Assembly: GCA_945889195.1 (NCBI GenBank)
Contig: CAMDBB010000006.1
Span: forward strand, 48,193-112,192
Direction: 5' to 3'
Length of the DNA stretch: 64,000 nt
From: Bifidobacterium breve
GTDB taxonomy: Bacteria > Actinomycetota > Actinomycetes > Nanopelagicales > Nanopelagicaceae
A program made the position numbers and the translations under genes. Positions 8,736-19,946 of the stretch are shown here, piece by piece; positions within the stretch are counted from its first letter, which is position 1; each line of letters begins with the position of its first letter. The notes beneath the pieces are model-generated. The model was not told the origin of the DNA. It searched no databases and saw nothing but the letters and a program-made list of their open reading frames with translations.

Positions 8736-9323
8736 TTATCTTTGAAGAGTTCGAGAAATCCTGCGCCAGACAAGTGGAAGAGATGTTGCAGTAATTGCAA
8801 TCTTAAGAACTTCACCGAGAATAAAGGGAGTTAGACCAGCAGCAATCGTTGCTGACCATGAAAGGCCAAGGGAGGCTTGTAGCCAGAGAAGTCCGAAGGT
8901 AAAGATGATGACATCACCGAGAATGAGCGCAGGAAAAGAGGTAACAAATTTCTGATCAGCTTTTCGATCGGCGAGATATCCGAGTACGAAAGATGCAATC
9001 AACATTCCAACCAAATAACCGCCGGTTGCACCGTTTACCTTCTCAATTCCGTGGGTAGATCCAGCAAAGATGGGCGCTCCAGCGATTCCAGCGAGCATGT
9101 AGGTAGAGAAGGTAATGAAACCTAGGCGAGCGCCATATGTAGTGCCGATTAAAAGTGCGGCGAGAGTCTGGCCAGTCACAGGAACAGGAGAACCTGGAAC
9201 TGGAATGGCAATCTGAGCAAGGGCTGCGATAAATCCAACGCCGCCAACAACAAAGAGCGCTTGTGTAAGTGCAGTACTGCGTGGAAAGACTGTGGCACGA
9301 AGTGAACTTGAGTGAAGTGACAT
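8736..9323 (-). CDS. bioY: BioY, biotin-binding subunit of an ECF-type transporter
   Basis: 195 residues with about six membrane helices. The family signature is seen at [20 protein letters not shown] followed by [17 protein letters not shown] and GATGGYLVG. BioY captures biotin at the membrane; family members work with the shared energising EcfA/EcfT subunits or alone. No ecfA or ecfT gene lies in this window. It is upstream of and abuts menF. The gene is divergent from menG, with 66 bases between the starts. Why a biotin importer sits within the quinone cluster is not evident. Confidence 0.93.
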   Translation of the reverse strand: MSLHSSSLRATVFPRSTALTQALFVVGGVGFIAALAQIAIPVPGSPVPVTGQTLAALLIGTTYGARLGFITFSTYMLAGIAGAPIFAGSTHGIEKVNGATGGYLVGMLIASFVLGYLADRKADQKFVTSFPALILGDVIIFTFGLLWLQASLGLSWSATIAAGLTPFILGEVLKIAITATSLPLVWRRISRTLQR

Positions 9324-9389
9324 CGCATCGACCTTTCTGGAGCGCTCTATAAGTTGTGCGCGAAGCCTACCTTCAGGGAGAATAAGCGC

Positions 9390-10082
9390 ATGTCCCGCGC
9401 CAATATGGATAAGAATCCTGATGAAGTAGCCGCCATGTTCGATGGCGTGGCAAAGCGCTATGACCTCGTCAACGATTTATTGAGCCTGGGCCGCACCAAA
9501 GCGTGGCGTAAGGCGACGACCAAATTGATCCAACCTCGCCCCGGGATGAAGATTCTCGATCTGGCAGCCGGAACCGGCTCAAGCTCAGAGCCCCTGGCTG
9601 CAGCTGGCGCAGATGTGATCCCCGCTGATTTCAGCGAGGGGATGCTGGCAGCTGGGCGTAAAGCCCGCCCGCACCTGCCCTTTACCAAGGCCGATGCCCT
9701 CAATCTCCCCTTTGCCGATGGCGAATTCGATGTAGCGACCATCTCCTTTGGGCTGCGCAACACCCAGAAGACCGCCAAGGCGCTCGCCGAGATGTATCGA
9801 GTGGTCAAGCCTGGGGGCCTCTTGGTGGTCACTGAATTCTCCAGCCCGACCTTCGCCCCCTTTCGCACCATTTATACCAATTACCTCATGAGGGCCCTTC
9901 CGGCGATCGCCCGTAAGACCTCATCCAATCCCGATGCCTATATCTACCTCGCTGAATCGATTAGAGCTTGGCCGGACCAGAAGGGTTTAGCCGCTGAAAT
10001 CAGCGCCGCTGGCTGGGTTGATGTCACTTGGAAGAATCTCACCGGCGGAGTTGTCGCAGTTCACAAGGCCCGCAAGCCATAA
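9390..10082 (+). CDS. menG: demethylmenaquinone methyltransferase
   Basis: 230-residue class I SAM methyltransferase of the UbiE/MenG family, performing the last step of menaquinone synthesis. Motif [12 protein letters not shown] is at about residues 56-66; the family block [17 protein letters not shown] and [17 protein letters not shown] follow. The ATG at 9390 is chosen because GGGAG lies 9 bases upstream and the protein then opens with [19 protein letters not shown], as in homologues. Oddity: hand counts of several 60-base lines give about 58-63% G+C, against well under 50% in flanking genes, with many CCC, GGG and GCC codons. This suggests acquisition from a GC-rich relative or relaxed codon adaptation. 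Confidence 0.95.
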   Translation: MSRANMDKNPDEVAAMFDGVAKRYDLVNDLLSLGRTKAWRKATTKLIQPRPGMKILDLAAGTGSSSEPLAAAGADVIPADFSEGMLAAGRKARPHLPFTKADALNLPFADGEFDVATISFGLRNTQKTAKALAEMYRVVKPGGLLVVTEFSSPTFAPFRTIYTNYLMRALPAIARKTSSNPDAYIYLAESIRAWPDQKGLAAEISAAGWVDVTWKNLTGGVVAVHKARKP

Positions 10083-10121
10083 CGGTTTGAATGACTTGGC
10101 TGAACGCTTAGGATTTCGCTC

Positions 10122-10487
10122 GTGAGCGCGAATCCATATATCCCAATTCTGGTTATTTTTGCCATTGGTCTTGGATTTGCAGTCTTTTCAGTAGCGATTG
10201 CATCCGTCACTGGCCCGGCTCGCTACAACCGCGCCAAGCTTGAAGCCTACGAATGCGGAATCGAACCATCACCGCAAGCGCTCGAAGGCGGACGTTTTCC
10301 GGTGAAGTACTTCCTCACCGCAATGCTCTTTATTGTTTTTGATATTGAAATCGTTTTCCTTTATCCATGGGCAGTCACCTTTGATCAACTTGGATTATTT
10401 GGACTTGTTGAAATGGCAATTTTTATCGGAACAGTCTTCGTCGCATTTGCATATGTGTGGCGTCGCGGTGGCTTGGAATGGGATTAA
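10122..10487 (+). CDS. nuoA: NADH-quinone oxidoreductase subunit A
   Basis: 121 residues with three membrane helices, opening the complex I operon. The conserved segment [21 protein letters not shown] is preceded by RYNRAKLEA; it is the mobile loop near the quinone cavity, and the second helix holds [16 protein letters not shown] start is taken, with AGGA about 8 bases upstream; the protein then begins [12 protein letters not shown]. The 39 bases between menG and nuoA show no obvious terminator, so read-through from menG is possible. In many Actinobacteria a geranylgeranyl-reductase-like gene sits between these two; it is absent here. Confidence 0.95.
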   Translation: MSANPYIPILVIFAIGLGFAVFSVAIASVTGPARYNRAKLEAYECGIEPSPQALEGGRFPVKYFLTAMLFIVFDIEIVFLYPWAVTFDQLGLFGLVEMAIFIGTVFVAFAYVWRRGGLEWD

Positions 10488-10524
10488 TTGTGATGGAGCT
10501 GAAAGCGTTGAAGGGATTTATCTA

Positions 10525-11097
10525 GTGGGCCTAGAAGATAAGTTACCGAGTGGAGTCCTGCTCTCAACAGTCGAAGGTTTGGCTGGTTACATGCGTAAGA
10601 GCTCTGTCTGGCCAGCAACTTTCGGTCTGGCATGTTGCGCAATTGAAATGATGGCGCTCGGTTCTGCGCCAAAGCACGATATTTCCCGTTTCGGAATGGA
10701 GCGTTTCTCTGCATCTCCTCGTCAAGCAGATCTCATGATTGTTGCTGGTCGCGTTTCACAGAAGATGGCTCCAGTGCTTCGCCAAATTTATGATCAGATG
10801 ACAGCACCAAAGTGGGTTATCTCAATGGGCGCATGTGCATCTTCTGGCGGAATGTTTAACAACTACGCAATCGTTCAAGGTGTTGACCACATTGTTCCGG
10901 TCGACATCTATCTTCCTGGTTGCCCACCGCGTCCAGAACAGTTGATGGATGCAATCATCAAGCTCCACGTACTTATTAGCGATACCAAGCTCGGTCCAAA
11001 TCGCGAAGCGATCATCAAAGAAGTTGAACTTGCAGCGTTAAACGCGCTACCTACCCATCAATTAGGCAACTTTGAAACGAAGGGGTTGCTGGCGTAA
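10525..11097 (+). CDS. nuoB: NADH-quinone oxidoreductase subunit B
   Basis: 190 residues; carries iron-sulfur cluster N2, the last electron carrier before the quinone. The four ligands are visible: the adjacent pair in [11 protein letters not shown] (Cys37, Cys38), Cys104 in [10 protein letters not shown] and Cys133 in [11 protein letters not shown]. The GTG at 10525 is chosen because AGGGA lies 8 bases upstream and it yields the usual actinobacterial start [17 protein letters not shown]; the frame is open further upstream into nuoA but without similarity. The next gene starts immediately after its stop. Confidence 0.95.
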   Translation: MGLEDKLPSGVLLSTVEGLAGYMRKSSVWPATFGLACCAIEMMALGSAPKHDISRFGMERFSASPRQADLMIVAGRVSQKMAPVLRQIYDQMTAPKWVISMGACASSGGMFNNYAIVQGVDHIVPVDIYLPGCPPRPEQLMDAIIKLHVLISDTKLGPNREAIIKEVELAALNALPTHQLGNFETKGLLA

Positions 11098-11733
11098 ATG
11101 ACTCACGATCAGAGCGGTATGTTCGGCGCTGCAGGGACCGGAGATACCTCAGGTTATGGCGGCCTGGTTCGCCAAGCGGTCTCCTTTGGATCAACCGAGC
11201 GCCCATATGGCAGCTACTTCGATGAAGTTGCCGATGATCTTGAGCGCGCATATCCAGATTTTTCAGATGCCATCACACGTGTTGTTGTCGATCGCGGCGA
11301 ACTCACACTTCATATTAAGAAAGAGCGACTTGCAGAAGTCGCTTTGATTTTGCGAGATAAGTTGAAGTTTGAAATGTGCATGGGAGTCTCTGGCGTTCAC
11401 TACCCAGAACGCACTGGCGCAGAACTTGTTGCTCTCTACCCACTTCTTTCCATGACAAAGAACCAACGCGTTCGCCTGGAAGTTGCAACATCAGAACTTG
11501 ATCCACATATTCCATCTCTCGTTGAAGTCTGGGCCGGAAATAACTGGCATGAGCGCGAAGTCTTCGACATGTTTGGAGTCATCTTTGATGGCCACCCAGG
11601 TCTTACTCGCATCTTGATGCCAGATGACTGGGATGGACATCCACAACGTAAGGATTACCCACTCGGTGGAATCGCAGTTGAATACAAGGGCGCAACAACA
11701 CCTGCACCTTCTAATCGCAGGAGCTACCAGTGA
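11098..11733 (+). CDS. nuoC: NADH-quinone oxidoreductase subunit C
   Basis: 211-residue 30-kDa-type subunit of the peripheral arm. The family core is [35 protein letters not shown] and [20 protein letters not shown], ending in the [21 protein letters not shown] signature. The N-terminus is a glycine-rich, poorly conserved extension. The gene abuts nuoB (stop then ATG) and its TGA overlaps the nuoD GTG. Confidence 0.95.
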   Translation: MTHDQSGMFGAAGTGDTSGYGGLVRQAVSFGSTERPYGSYFDEVADDLERAYPDFSDAITRVVVDRGELTLHIKKERLAEVALILRDKLKFEMCMGVSGVHYPERTGAELVALYPLLSMTKNQRVRLEVATSELDPHIPSLVEVWAGNNWHEREVFDMFGVIFDGHPGLTRILMPDDWDGHPQRKDYPLGGIAVEYKGATTPAPSNRRSYQ

Positions 11734-13067
11734 CCACCTTTGATCCATACGCATCTTCACGCGAAACCACCGAAGGCACTGTCTTCTCTGTTACTGGCGG
11801 AGACTGGGATTCACTCGTCTCTGAAATTGGTGAATCTAAAGAAGAGCGCATCATCGTCAATATGGGGCCACAGCACCCATCTACCCACGGTGTATTGCGT
11901 TTAGTTCTCGAACTCGAAGGTGAAACTGTTACTGAAGTACGTACTGGTATTGGTTATTTGCACACAGGTATTGAGAAGAACATCGAGTTCCGCAACTGGA
12001 CTCAAGCGGTCACCTTTGTAACCCGCATGGATTACCTAGCGCCAATCTTTAATGAGACCGCATACTGCCTCGCAGTTGAAAAGTTACTTGGAATTACCAA
12101 CGATGTTCCAGAGCGCGCATCAGTTATTCGCGTCTTGATGATGGAGCTCAATCGCATCTCATCTCACATGGTTGCCCTCGGTACCGGAGCTCTCGAACTA
12201 GGCGCAATGGGACCGATGTTCTTCGCCTTCCGTGAGCGCGAAGCAGTCCTTGATGCCTTCGAGGAAATCAGCGGTTTGCGCATGAATATGGCTTATGTGC
12301 GCCCAGGTGGAGTTTCACAGGATCTGCCACCAGGAATGAATCTCAAGCTCCGCGAATTGGTCAAGACGCTACGTAAGAACTTTAAAGATAATGCAACGCT
12401 TCTTATCGGTAACACAATTTGGATGAAGCGCACTGAAGGAATTGGTTATCTTGATCTTGCTGGTTGCACAACACTTGGAATTACCGGACCAGTTCTACGT
12501 TCTACCGGTCTTCCTTGGGACTTGCGCAAGATGCAGCCTTACTGCGGATATGAAAACTACGAATTTGATGTTGTTACAGCTGACACTGCAGATGTTTACG
12601 GCCGCTTCTTATGTCGCATGAACGAACTTGAGCAATCACTTCGCATCATCGAACAAGCAATTGATAAGCTCGACAAACTCGAAGGCCAGCCAGTGATGGT
12701 TGCAGATAAGAAGATTGCATGGCCGGCGCAGTTGGCACTTGGCGCAGATGGACTTGGAAACTCACTTGATCACATCCGCCAAATCATGGGAACCTCTATG
12801 GAATCACTTATTCACCACTTCAAGTTGGTAACAGAAGGTTTCCGCGTTCCAGCAGGTCAGGCATATGCAGCAGTTGAATCCCCACGTGGAGAGCTAGCAG
12901 CGCATGTTGTCTCAGACGGTGGCACTCGTCCATACCGCGTTCACTTCCGCGAACCATCCTTTAATAACTTGCAATCAATTTCAGCAATGAGCGAAGGTGG
13001 AATGGTGGCTGACATCGTCGGCGCTGTTGCATCTATCGATCCTGTTATGGGAGGAGTGGACCGCTAA
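11730..13067 (+). CDS. nuoD: NADH-quinone oxidoreductase subunit D
   Basis: 445-residue 49-kDa-type subunit that forms the quinone site together with NuoB. Key segments: [58 protein letters not shown], and the C-terminal [19 protein letters not shown]. The family's conserved quinone-contacting His in GPQHPSTHG is present. GTG start with AGGAG 6 bases upstream, overlapping the nuoC stop; the first 45 residues are a variable extension. Confidence 0.96.
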   Translation: MTTFDPYASSRETTEGTVFSVTGGDWDSLVSEIGESKEERIIVNMGPQHPSTHGVLRLVLELEGETVTEVRTGIGYLHTGIEKNIEFRNWTQAVTFVTRMDYLAPIFNETAYCLAVEKLLGITNDVPERASVIRVLMMELNRISSHMVALGTGALELGAMGPMFFAFREREAVLDAFEEISGLRMNMAYVRPGGVSQDLPPGMNLKLRELVKTLRKNFKDNATLLIGNTIWMKRTEGIGYLDLAGCTTLGITGPVLRSTGLPWDLRKMQPYCGYENYEFDVVTADTADVYGRFLCRMNELEQSLRIIEQAIDKLDKLEGQPVMVADKKIAWPAQLALGADGLGNSLDHIRQIMGTSMESLIHHFKLVTEGFRVPAGQAYAAVESPRGELAAHVVSDGGTRPYRVHFREPSFNNLQSISAMSEGGMVADIVGAVASIDPVMGGVDR

Positions 13068-13684
13068 TGACTCTTGATCGCGAACTTATGCAGACAATTA
13101 TCAAGCGCTACCCACGTAGCCGCTCTGCCATCATGCCTTTGCTTCATTACGTGCAATCAGTATCTGGCTATGTCACCAATGAAGGAATCGAAACAATCTC
13201 AGAAATTCTAGAAATCGAAACTGCTGAAGTTTCTGCAGTCGCAACTTTCTATACCCAATACAAGCGCAAGCCAGTAGGCGAGTACCACGTGGGCGTTTGC
13301 ACAAATACTTTATGTGCAGTTATGGGTGGAGATGCCATCTTCGCATCCCTGAAAGACCATCTCGGTATTGAAAATGATGGCGTTACAGCCGATGGCAAAG
13401 TTTCGCTTGAACATATTGAATGTAACGCAGCTTGCGATTACGCACCTGTAGTGATGGCTAACTGGGAGTTCTACGACAACCAGACAGTTGAATCTGCAAA
13501 GGCGCTCGTTGATGGCGCGCGCGCAGGAAATCCACCAGCTCCAACACGTGGACCAAACCGACTTGTTACCTATAAAGAAGCTTCTGCAGTTCTTGCCGGT
13601 CTCGATGACGGACTTGCGCGCGAAGGCGTGCAAGCGGGCGAGCCAACTCTGCTTGGTCTCAAGCTCTCAAAGGAAGGTAAGTAA
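13067..13684 (+). CDS. nuoE: NADH-quinone oxidoreductase subunit E
   Basis: 205-residue thioredoxin-like subunit carrying the [2Fe-2S] cluster N1a. The ligands appear as GVCTNTLCAVMGG (C-x4-C) and HIECNAACDYAPV (C-x3-C), the standard spacing. The N-terminal helical part (SRSAIMPLLHYVQSVSGYVT) matches 24-kDa subunits, and a short actinobacterial C-terminal extension is present. Start and stop codons overlap with nuoD and nuoF as TAATG. Confidence 0.95.
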   Translation: MTLDRELMQTIIKRYPRSRSAIMPLLHYVQSVSGYVTNEGIETISEILEIETAEVSAVATFYTQYKRKPVGEYHVGVCTNTLCAVMGGDAIFASLKDHLGIENDGVTADGKVSLEHIECNAACDYAPVVMANWEFYDNQTVESAKALVDGARAGNPPAPTRGPNRLVTYKEASAVLAGLDDGLAREGVQAGEPTLLGLKLSKEGK

Positions 13685-14964
13685 TGTCAAAGTTAACTCC
13701 TGTCCTTTCTGCACATTGGGACGAGAAAGATTCATTCACTATCGAGGCATATACACGCCATGGTGGTTACGGCGCTTCTAAGAAAGCCCTCGCTATGGAT
13801 CCTGATGCAGTCATCCAAATGGTGAAAGATTCTGGTCTACGCGGTCGCGGTGGAGCAGGCTTCCCAACAGGAATGAAATGGGGCTTTATCCCACAAGGTG
13901 ACGATAAAGATCACTATCTCGTTGTTAACGCTGATGAATCAGAACCTGGAACATGTAAAGACACACCACTTTTGATGGCGAACCCACATGTATTAATTGA
14001 AGGCTGCATCATCGCCTGTCATGCAATTCGTGCCAAGCGCGCATTTATCTATATTCGTGGCGAAGTAACGCACGTTGTTCGCCGCGTTAATGCCGCTATC
14101 GCTGATGCATATAAGGCTGGCCATCTTGGTAATGGAATTGATGTCACTTTGCACATCGGTGCAGGTGCATACATCTGCGGTGAAGAAACAGCGCTCCTAG
14201 ATTCACTTGAAGGATTCCGTGGGCAACCACGTCTTCGCCCACCGTTCCCAGCAATCGCTGGCCTCTATGCGCGCCCAACTGTTGTTAACAACGTTGAATC
14301 AATTTCATCTGTTCCAGCAATCATTGCAAATGGTGCAGAGTGGTACCAATCAATGGGTACTGAAAAGTCAAAGGGAGCAACTCTCTATTCGCTCTCAGGA
14401 CATGTAAATAACCCGGGACAATTTGAAGCGCCCCTTGGAATTACCTTGCGCGAAATCCTTGAAATCGCAGGCGGAGTTCGCACCGGACATCAGCTCAAGT
14501 TCTGGACACCTGGTGGATCTTCAACTCCGCTCTTCACTGATGCGCACCTAGATATTCCACTTGATTACGAAGGCGTTGCAGCTGCCGGCTCAATGCTCGG
14601 CACCAAAGCGCTTCAAATCTTTGATGAAACAACTTGCGTTGTTCGCGCAGTTCTTCGTTGGACAGAGTTCTACAAGCATGAATCTTGCGGAAAGTGCACA
14701 CCGTGCCGTGAAGGAACTTGGTGGTTGGTACAGATCCTTCGTGATCTTGAAAACGGAACTGGTACAGAGGCAGATCTTGAGAAGTTGCTTGATCTCTGCG
14801 ACAACATCATGGGCCGCTCATTCTGCGCACTCGGTGATGGTGCAACGAGCCCAATTACTTCATCGATCAAGTACTTCCGCGACGAATACATCGCTCACCT
14901 CACAAATGGTGCTTGCCCATTCGATCCTGTGAAATCAACTCTCTTTACTGGGGCGGTGAGTTAA
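13684..14964 (+). CDS. nuoF: NADH-quinone oxidoreductase subunit F
   Basis: 426 residues; oxidises NADH via FMN and cluster N3. FMN/NADH site: SGLRGRGGAGFPTGMKWGF near residue 50 and the NADESEPGTCKD loop; GAYICGEETALLDSLEG also fits. Cluster N3 ligands: ESCGKCTPCREGTWW (C-x2-C-x2-C) and the distal Cys in GRSFCALGDGA. The length is normal. It overlaps nuoG by one base (TAATG). Confidence 0.96.
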   Translation: MSKLTPVLSAHWDEKDSFTIEAYTRHGGYGASKKALAMDPDAVIQMVKDSGLRGRGGAGFPTGMKWGFIPQGDDKDHYLVVNADESEPGTCKDTPLLMANPHVLIEGCIIACHAIRAKRAFIYIRGEVTHVVRRVNAAIADAYKAGHLGNGIDVTLHIGAGAYICGEETALLDSLEGFRGQPRLRPPFPAIAGLYARPTVVNNVESISSVPAIIANGAEWYQSMGTEKSKGATLYSLSGHVNNPGQFEAPLGITLREILEIAGGVRTGHQLKFWTPGGSSTPLFTDAHLDIPLDYEGVAAAGSMLGTKALQIFDETTCVVRAVLRWTEFYKHESCGKCTPCREGTWWLVQILRDLENGTGTEADLEKLLDLCDNIMGRSFCALGDGATSPITSSIKYFRDEYIAHLTNGACPFDPVKSTLFTGAVS

Positions 14965-17327
14965 TGACTACAACACAAGGCTCTGCAGTTGCAGTTGAGT
15001 TAATTACCGTCGTCATCGATGGCTTTGAAGTTTCAGTACCAAAGGGAACCTTGGTAATTCGCGCAGCAGAGAAGCTAGGAATTCAGATTCCACGTTTCTG
15101 CGACCACCCACTTCTTGATCCAGTTGGCGCTTGCCGCCAATGTTTGGTTGATATCGAAATCAATGGCCGCGCATTTCCAAAGCCACAGGCATCATGCACA
15201 ATTCCAGTTGAGCCAAATATGATTGTAAAGACTCAATTAACTTCACCTGTTGCTGATAAAGCACAACAAGGTGTCATGGAGCTTCTTCTCGGTAACCACC
15301 CACTTGATTGCCCAGTCTGCGATAAGGGTGGCGAATGTCCGCTCCAGAACCAGGCGATGAGCAATGGTCGCGCCGATGCTCGCCTCGATGGCTACAAGCG
15401 CGTATTTGAGAAGCCAATTGCAATCTCATCTTCAGTCTTGCTCGATCGCGAACGTTGCGTTCTCTGTGCTCGTTGCACACGCTTCTCTGCGCAGATTGCC
15501 TCAGATCCATTTATTACTTTAAATGAACGTGGAGCTCTACAGCAGGTAGGTATCTACGAGAACGATCCATTTAAGTCTTACTTCTCTGGCAATACTGTGC
15601 AGATCTGCCCAGTAGGTGCGCTCACTGGTACTTCTTATCGATTCCGCGCACGTCCATTCGATTTAGTTTCAACACCATCTGCCTGCGAACACTGTGCATC
15701 AGGTTGCGATATGCGCACCGATGTTCGTCGTGGCAAAACGCTACGACGCCTTGCTGGAGATGACCCATCCGTCAACGAAGAATGGAACTGCGACAAGGGT
15801 CGTTGGGCATTTAAGTACGTCACAGCTCTCGATCGCCTTACTCAGCCACTCGTTCGCAATGCAGAGGGTGAACTCGTTGCAGCCTCTTGGCCAGAAGCAC
15901 TTGCCGCAGCCGCTGCAGGTCTTAAGGGTAAGCGCGCTGCAGTTCTGACTGGTGGCCGCGTTACAACAGAAGATGCCTATGGATATGCAAAGTTTGCACG
16001 TATTGCACTCGGTACCAACGATATTGATTACCGCGCTCGAGTTACCTCTGATGAAGAGCGTGATTTCTTAGCAGCACACGTGGCAGGCTCTGCAACAACA
16101 TATCGCGATATCGATACCGCAGATCATGTTGCACTTATCGCCTTCGAACCAGAAGAAGAATCACCGATTGTCTTCTTACGCATCAATAAGCAATTTAAGA
16201 AGCGCGGACTTAAAGTCACCGCTGTCGCAACCAAGAGTTCAATTGCGATGGATAAGTTAAAGGCAGAGTTCATCAAGGTTGCACCAGGTGCTGAAAGCGC
16301 AGCCGTTTCTACTCTTTCATTGACACCTAAATCAATCATTCTCGTCGGAGAACGCGCATCTGAAAGTGCAGGGCTCTTCTCAGCAGTTGTAGCCCTTGCT
16401 GCCAGGACAGGTGCGAAGGTTGCCTATATTCCACGTCGCGCCGGAGAACGCGGTGCACTTGAAGCTGGCGCACTGGGCAACGTTCTACCTGGTGGTCGAC
16501 CTGTTGCTGATGCAGCAGCTCGCGTTGATATTGCTGCTGCATGGGGAGTGAGCTCACTTCCTACAGAGCCAGGCCGCACAACTTCTGAAATTCTTGTCGC
16601 TCTTGCAGCAGGTTCACTTGATGCTGTTGTTGTTGGCGGAGTCGATGCACACGATCTTCACCACGGATCAGAGGCGATTGCCGCACTTAAGAAAACTTTC
16701 GTAGTCTCACTCGAGATCGCACCTAGCTCAGTAACTGCAGTTGCAGATGTTGTTCTTCCAGTTGCTGCAATCACTGAAAAGAGCGGCAGCTTCCTTAACT
16801 GGGAAGGCCGCGCCCGCGCCTTTGATTCAGCAGTTGCTGATTCACATAACCGCAGCGATGTTCGTATTCTTTCGATGCTTGCTGATGCACTCGGCAATCC
16901 GATTTCACTGGGCACAGTCACAGCTGCAGCTCGCGAATTTAACCAACTTGGCAAGTGGGATGGTGCACGCGTTGCCATGACATCAGTGGCTCCAGCATCA
17001 ACTCCTTCTGTTTCAGGTAGCGATGCCGTCTTGACTTCATGGCGTCGCTTGTTGGATATGGGAACCTTGCAAAAGGGTGAAGATAATTTGGCTGGAACTC
17101 GTCGACCAACTGTTGCCGTTGTATCTCCAAAGCGCGCAGCGGCGATGGGCGTAAATAGTGGTGAGCAAGTGCGAGTATCAAACGGTCATGGCTCAATCAC
17201 TATCCCAGTGCTTGTTGAAGATATTCATGATGATGCAGTTTGGATTCCACGTAATTCATTTGCATCTCAAGCACTTGTTGCACTCGATGCAGTTCACGGC
17301 GAAGTAGTTACGGTGGTGAAGGCATGA
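14964..17327 (+). CDS. nuoG: NADH-quinone oxidoreductase subunit G
   Basis: 787 residues, molybdopterin-oxidoreductase-like 75-kDa subunit. N-terminal ferredoxin part holds N1b ligands in [20 protein letters not shown]; then N5/N4 ligands in [19 protein letters not shown] and [11 protein letters not shown] with the distal [10 protein letters not shown]. An extra C-x2-C-x3-C set, [12 protein letters not shown] followed by the Cys in [11 protein letters not shown], corresponds to cluster N7, which only some bacteria have. The C-terminal half is an alanine-rich remnant of a formate dehydrogenase-like domain. The ATG at 14964 overlaps the nuoF stop; an upstream in-frame extension into nuoF is not believed. 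Confidence 0.95.
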   Translation: MTTTQGSAVAVELITVVIDGFEVSVPKGTLVIRAAEKLGIQIPRFCDHPLLDPVGACRQCLVDIEINGRAFPKPQASCTIPVEPNMIVKTQLTSPVADKAQQGVMELLLGNHPLDCPVCDKGGECPLQNQAMSNGRADARLDGYKRVFEKPIAISSSVLLDRERCVLCARCTRFSAQIASDPFITLNERGALQQVGIYENDPFKSYFSGNTVQICPVGALTGTSYRFRARPFDLVSTPSACEHCASGCDMRTDVRRGKTLRRLAGDDPSVNEEWNCDKGRWAFKYVTALDRLTQPLVRNAEGELVAASWPEALAAAAAGLKGKRAAVLTGGRVTTEDAYGYAKFARIALGTNDIDYRARVTSDEERDFLAAHVAGSATTYRDIDTADHVALIAFEPEEESPIVFLRINKQFKKRGLKVTAVATKSSIAMDKLKAEFIKVAPGAESAAVSTLSLTPKSIILVGERASESAGLFSAVVALAARTGAKVAYIPRRAGERGALEAGALGNVLPGGRPVADAAARVDIAAAWGVSSLPTEPGRTTSEILVALAAGSLDAVVVGGVDAHDLHHGSEAIAALKKTFVVSLEIAPSSVTAVADVVLPVAAITEKSGSFLNWEGRARAFDSAVADSHNRSDVRILSMLADALGNPISLGTVTAAAREFNQLGKWDGARVAMTSVAPASTPSVSGSDAVLTSWRRLLDMGTLQKGEDNLAGTRRPTVAVVSPKRAAAMGVNSGEQVRVSNGHGSITIPVLVEDIHDDAVWIPRNSFASQALVALDAVHGEVVTVVKA

Positions 17328-18550
17328 CAACAGCAGAACTCTTGGCTCAAGATCCAGTCTGGCTGATTGCAGTGAAGGCGCTTATCGTCTTCATTATTTG
17401 CGTTATTGCTACCTTGTTAGCCGTCTGGACCGAACGTCGCGTCTTGGCAAAGATGCAGCTACGTACTGGACCAAACCGCGTTGGAAAATTTGGTTTATTG
17501 CAATCTTTAGCTGATGGCGTAAAGCTGGCGCTAAAGGAAGACATCATTCCTGCCGCTGCAGATAAAATTGTCTTTATCTTGGCGCCGATTATCGCCACAT
17601 CAATGTGCTTTATGGCCTTTGCCGTGATCCCAATGACGGGTGAAGTAAGCATCTTTGGGCAGCAGACCGCGCTACAACTGACAGATTTGCCGGTAGGCGT
17701 TCTCTACATCCTCGCAGTTACATCTATCGGTGTGTATGGCGTCGTCTTGGCTGGTTGGTCTTCTGGATCTACCTACCCACTACTTGGTGGACTTCGCTCA
17801 AGCGCTCAAGTTGTCTCTTACGAAATCGCTATGGGTCTCTCTCTTGTTGCTGTCTTTATCTATGCCGGTTCAATGTCAACATCTGACATCGTCGGTTCTC
17901 AGCATGACAATATTTGGAATGCAATCGTTCTCTTCCCATCATTTGTTATCTATGTAATTTCAATGGTCGGCGAAACCAACCGCGCACCATTTGACCTTGC
18001 TGAAGCTGAAGGTGAGCTCGTTGGTGGTTTCCACACTGAGTACTCTTCCCTTAAGTTCGCACTCTTCTTCTTAGCTGAATACGTCAACATCATCGCAGTT
18101 TCAGCGCTGGCAACAACGCTCTTCCTTGGTGGATATCACGCACTTCCAGGTCTTGGCTTTACTGAAAGCTGGCTTGGTGGCTGGTTCACTCTGGTCTGGT
18201 TCTTTGCAAAAGTTATCTTCTTCTTCTTTATCTTTATGTGGTTGCGTGCAACGCTCCCACGTCTTCGCTACGACCAGTTTATGAAGTTCGGCTGGAAGGT
18301 ATTGATTCCGGTTTCACTGATCTGGATTTTGATTGTGGCAACCCTTCGCGTGCTGCAGCAAGAAGGTGCATCACGCGTTGCCATCATCTCCTTCGCGGCT
18401 GGAATCGTTATCTTGGTCATGGCTGCTAGCTCGCTCATGGAGCGCAATAAGCAGAAGGTGCGTGCTCCAAAGGCTGAAGGTGAAGCGCCAGACTTCCCAA
18501 TTCCATCTCTTCCACAAGTGCAATCAATTAACGTGTCAGGAGAGAAGTAA
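17324..18550 (+). CDS. nuoH: NADH-quinone oxidoreductase subunit H
   Basis: 408-residue membrane subunit contacting the quinone channel. Conserved loops: [50 protein letters not shown], and the acidic loop [20 protein letters not shown] with [17 protein letters not shown] after it. It has about eight membrane helices and a basic, Lys-rich cytoplasmic C-terminal tail typical of Actinobacteria. Overlaps nuoG as ATGA. Confidence 0.96.
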   Translation: MTTAELLAQDPVWLIAVKALIVFIICVIATLLAVWTERRVLAKMQLRTGPNRVGKFGLLQSLADGVKLALKEDIIPAAADKIVFILAPIIATSMCFMAFAVIPMTGEVSIFGQQTALQLTDLPVGVLYILAVTSIGVYGVVLAGWSSGSTYPLLGGLRSSAQVVSYEIAMGLSLVAVFIYAGSMSTSDIVGSQHDNIWNAIVLFPSFVIYVISMVGETNRAPFDLAEAEGELVGGFHTEYSSLKFALFFLAEYVNIIAVSALATTLFLGGYHALPGLGFTESWLGGWFTLVWFFAKVIFFFFIFMWLRATLPRLRYDQFMKFGWKVLIPVSLIWILIVATLRVLQQEGASRVAIISFAAGIVILVMAASSLMERNKQKVRAPKAEGEAPDFPIPSLPQVQSINVSGEK

Positions 18551-19176
18551 TGACTGACTTCAACGAGAACTCAAAGGTAGAGAAGAAGAGTTCTGGACAA
18601 GCTGATATCAACTCAGTTCCATTTACTGAAGTTGAGCAGCCAGGTCCGGCACCTCTTGCAAGCCAAGCAAAGGGCTTCTGGGTCACCTTCTCTTCTATGT
18701 TTAAGAAGAATCAGACCGTTCAATACCCTGATGTAAAGGCGCCAACGCAGCCACGTTTTCATGGTCGCCATCAACTTAACCGCCACCCAGATGGACTTGA
18801 AAAGTGCATCGGTTGCGAACTCTGCGCTTGGGCATGTCCAGCAGATGCGATCTATGTAGAAGGCGGCAACAACACTCCTGGCAATCAAATGTCTCCTGGA
18901 GAACGCCATGGCGCGGTCTACCAAATTAACTATCTTCGCTGCATCTTCTGCGGTCTCTGCGTCGAAGCGTGCCCAACTCGTGCGCTGACAATGACTAATG
19001 AATATGAACTTGCAGATGACAAGCGTGAAAAGTTGATCTTCGAAAAGGAAGATCTACTAGCTCCACTTCGCCAAGGAATGTTGGCGCCACCTCATCCCAT
19101 GTATCCAGGCATGACCGATACCAATTACTACAACGGTGATGTCAAGGAAGCTCATCCTTCACAGGGAGCGAAGTAA
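18550..19176 (+). CDS. nuoI: NADH-quinone oxidoreductase subunit I
   Basis: 208 residues with two [4Fe-4S] clusters (N6a, N6b): [20 protein letters not shown] and [20 protein letters not shown], each C-x2-C-x2-C-x3-CP. The N-terminal 35 residues are a charged extension before [13 protein letters not shown]; the C-terminus is longer than in Gram-negative forms, as in other Actinobacteria. Overlaps neighbours by one base on both sides. Confidence 0.96.
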   Translation: MTDFNENSKVEKKSSGQADINSVPFTEVEQPGPAPLASQAKGFWVTFSSMFKKNQTVQYPDVKAPTQPRFHGRHQLNRHPDGLEKCIGCELCAWACPADAIYVEGGNNTPGNQMSPGERHGAVYQINYLRCIFCGLCVEACPTRALTMTNEYELADDKREKLIFEKEDLLAPLRQGMLAPPHPMYPGMTDTNYYNGDVKEAHPSQGAK

Positions 19177-19946
19177 TGTTGACGATTCAAACTCCTGAAG
19201 CGGTGATGTTCTGGGTTCTCGGACCACTCTCTGTCATCGCTGCAATCGGAATGCTGGTAGTAAAGAAGGCAGTTCATTCAGCGCTCCTTCTTGCCTGGAT
19301 CATGATCACGATTGCACTCTTCTATATTGCACAAGATGCGGTATTCCTTGGAATCGTACAGATTGTTGTCTATACAGGCGCAGTCATGATGCTCTTCCTC
19401 TTTATCTTGATGTTGGTCGGAGTCGATGCCTCTGATTCCTTGACTGAGACCATTCCTGGCCTTCGCGCAATTGCAATCACTGCCGCTCTTGGCTTCGGTG
19501 GTTTGTTGGTATCCCTTATTAGCCGCGCAGCATTGGGGCGCCCAGCGATTGGACTTGCTGAAGCAAATAAAGATGGAAATGTGCAAGGGCTAGCAAAGCT
19601 GCTCTTCTCAGATTACGTCTTCGCCTTCGAAGCAATCTCTGCACTTTTGATTACTGCAGCGCTCGGTGCGATGGTGCTTGCGCATCATCAACGCACAGTT
19701 GCGCGACCAACTCAGCGCGAACAAGCGATCGCTCGCTTCCGCACAGGTTCACTGGCATCTGCCGCCGGACTTCCAAACCCGGGTGTGTATGCCCGTCACA
19801 ACGCAGTCGATGTTCCAGCTCTTCTTCCAGATGGCACACCAGCTCCAAACTCAATCTCTGCAACGCTTAAAGCGCGTGGAGATATGTTGGAATCAAGCCA
19901 ATTTGAACTCGGCGAAGTTGATAACACAGTGCAGGAGGAGAAGTAG
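19176..19946 (+). CDS. nuoJ: NADH-quinone oxidoreductase subunit J
   Basis: 256-residue membrane subunit with five hydrophobic helices. The family core is [21 protein letters not shown] followed by [20 protein letters not shown], which contains the pi-bulge-forming third helix. A hydrophilic tail of roughly 90 residues (from about [12 protein letters not shown]) extends beyond the membrane part. That tail is longer than in E. coli NuoJ but usual for Actinobacteria. Overlaps nuoK by one base (TAGTG). Confidence 0.94.
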   Translation: MLTIQTPEAVMFWVLGPLSVIAAIGMLVVKKAVHSALLLAWIMITIALFYIAQDAVFLGIVQIVVYTGAVMMLFLFILMLVGVDASDSLTETIPGLRAIAITAALGFGGLLVSLISRAALGRPAIGLAEANKDGNVQGLAKLLFSDYVFAFEAISALLITAALGAMVLAHHQRTVARPTQREQAIARFRTGSLASAAGLPNPGVYARHNAVDVPALLPDGTPAPNSISATLKARGDMLESSQFELGEVDNTVQEEK

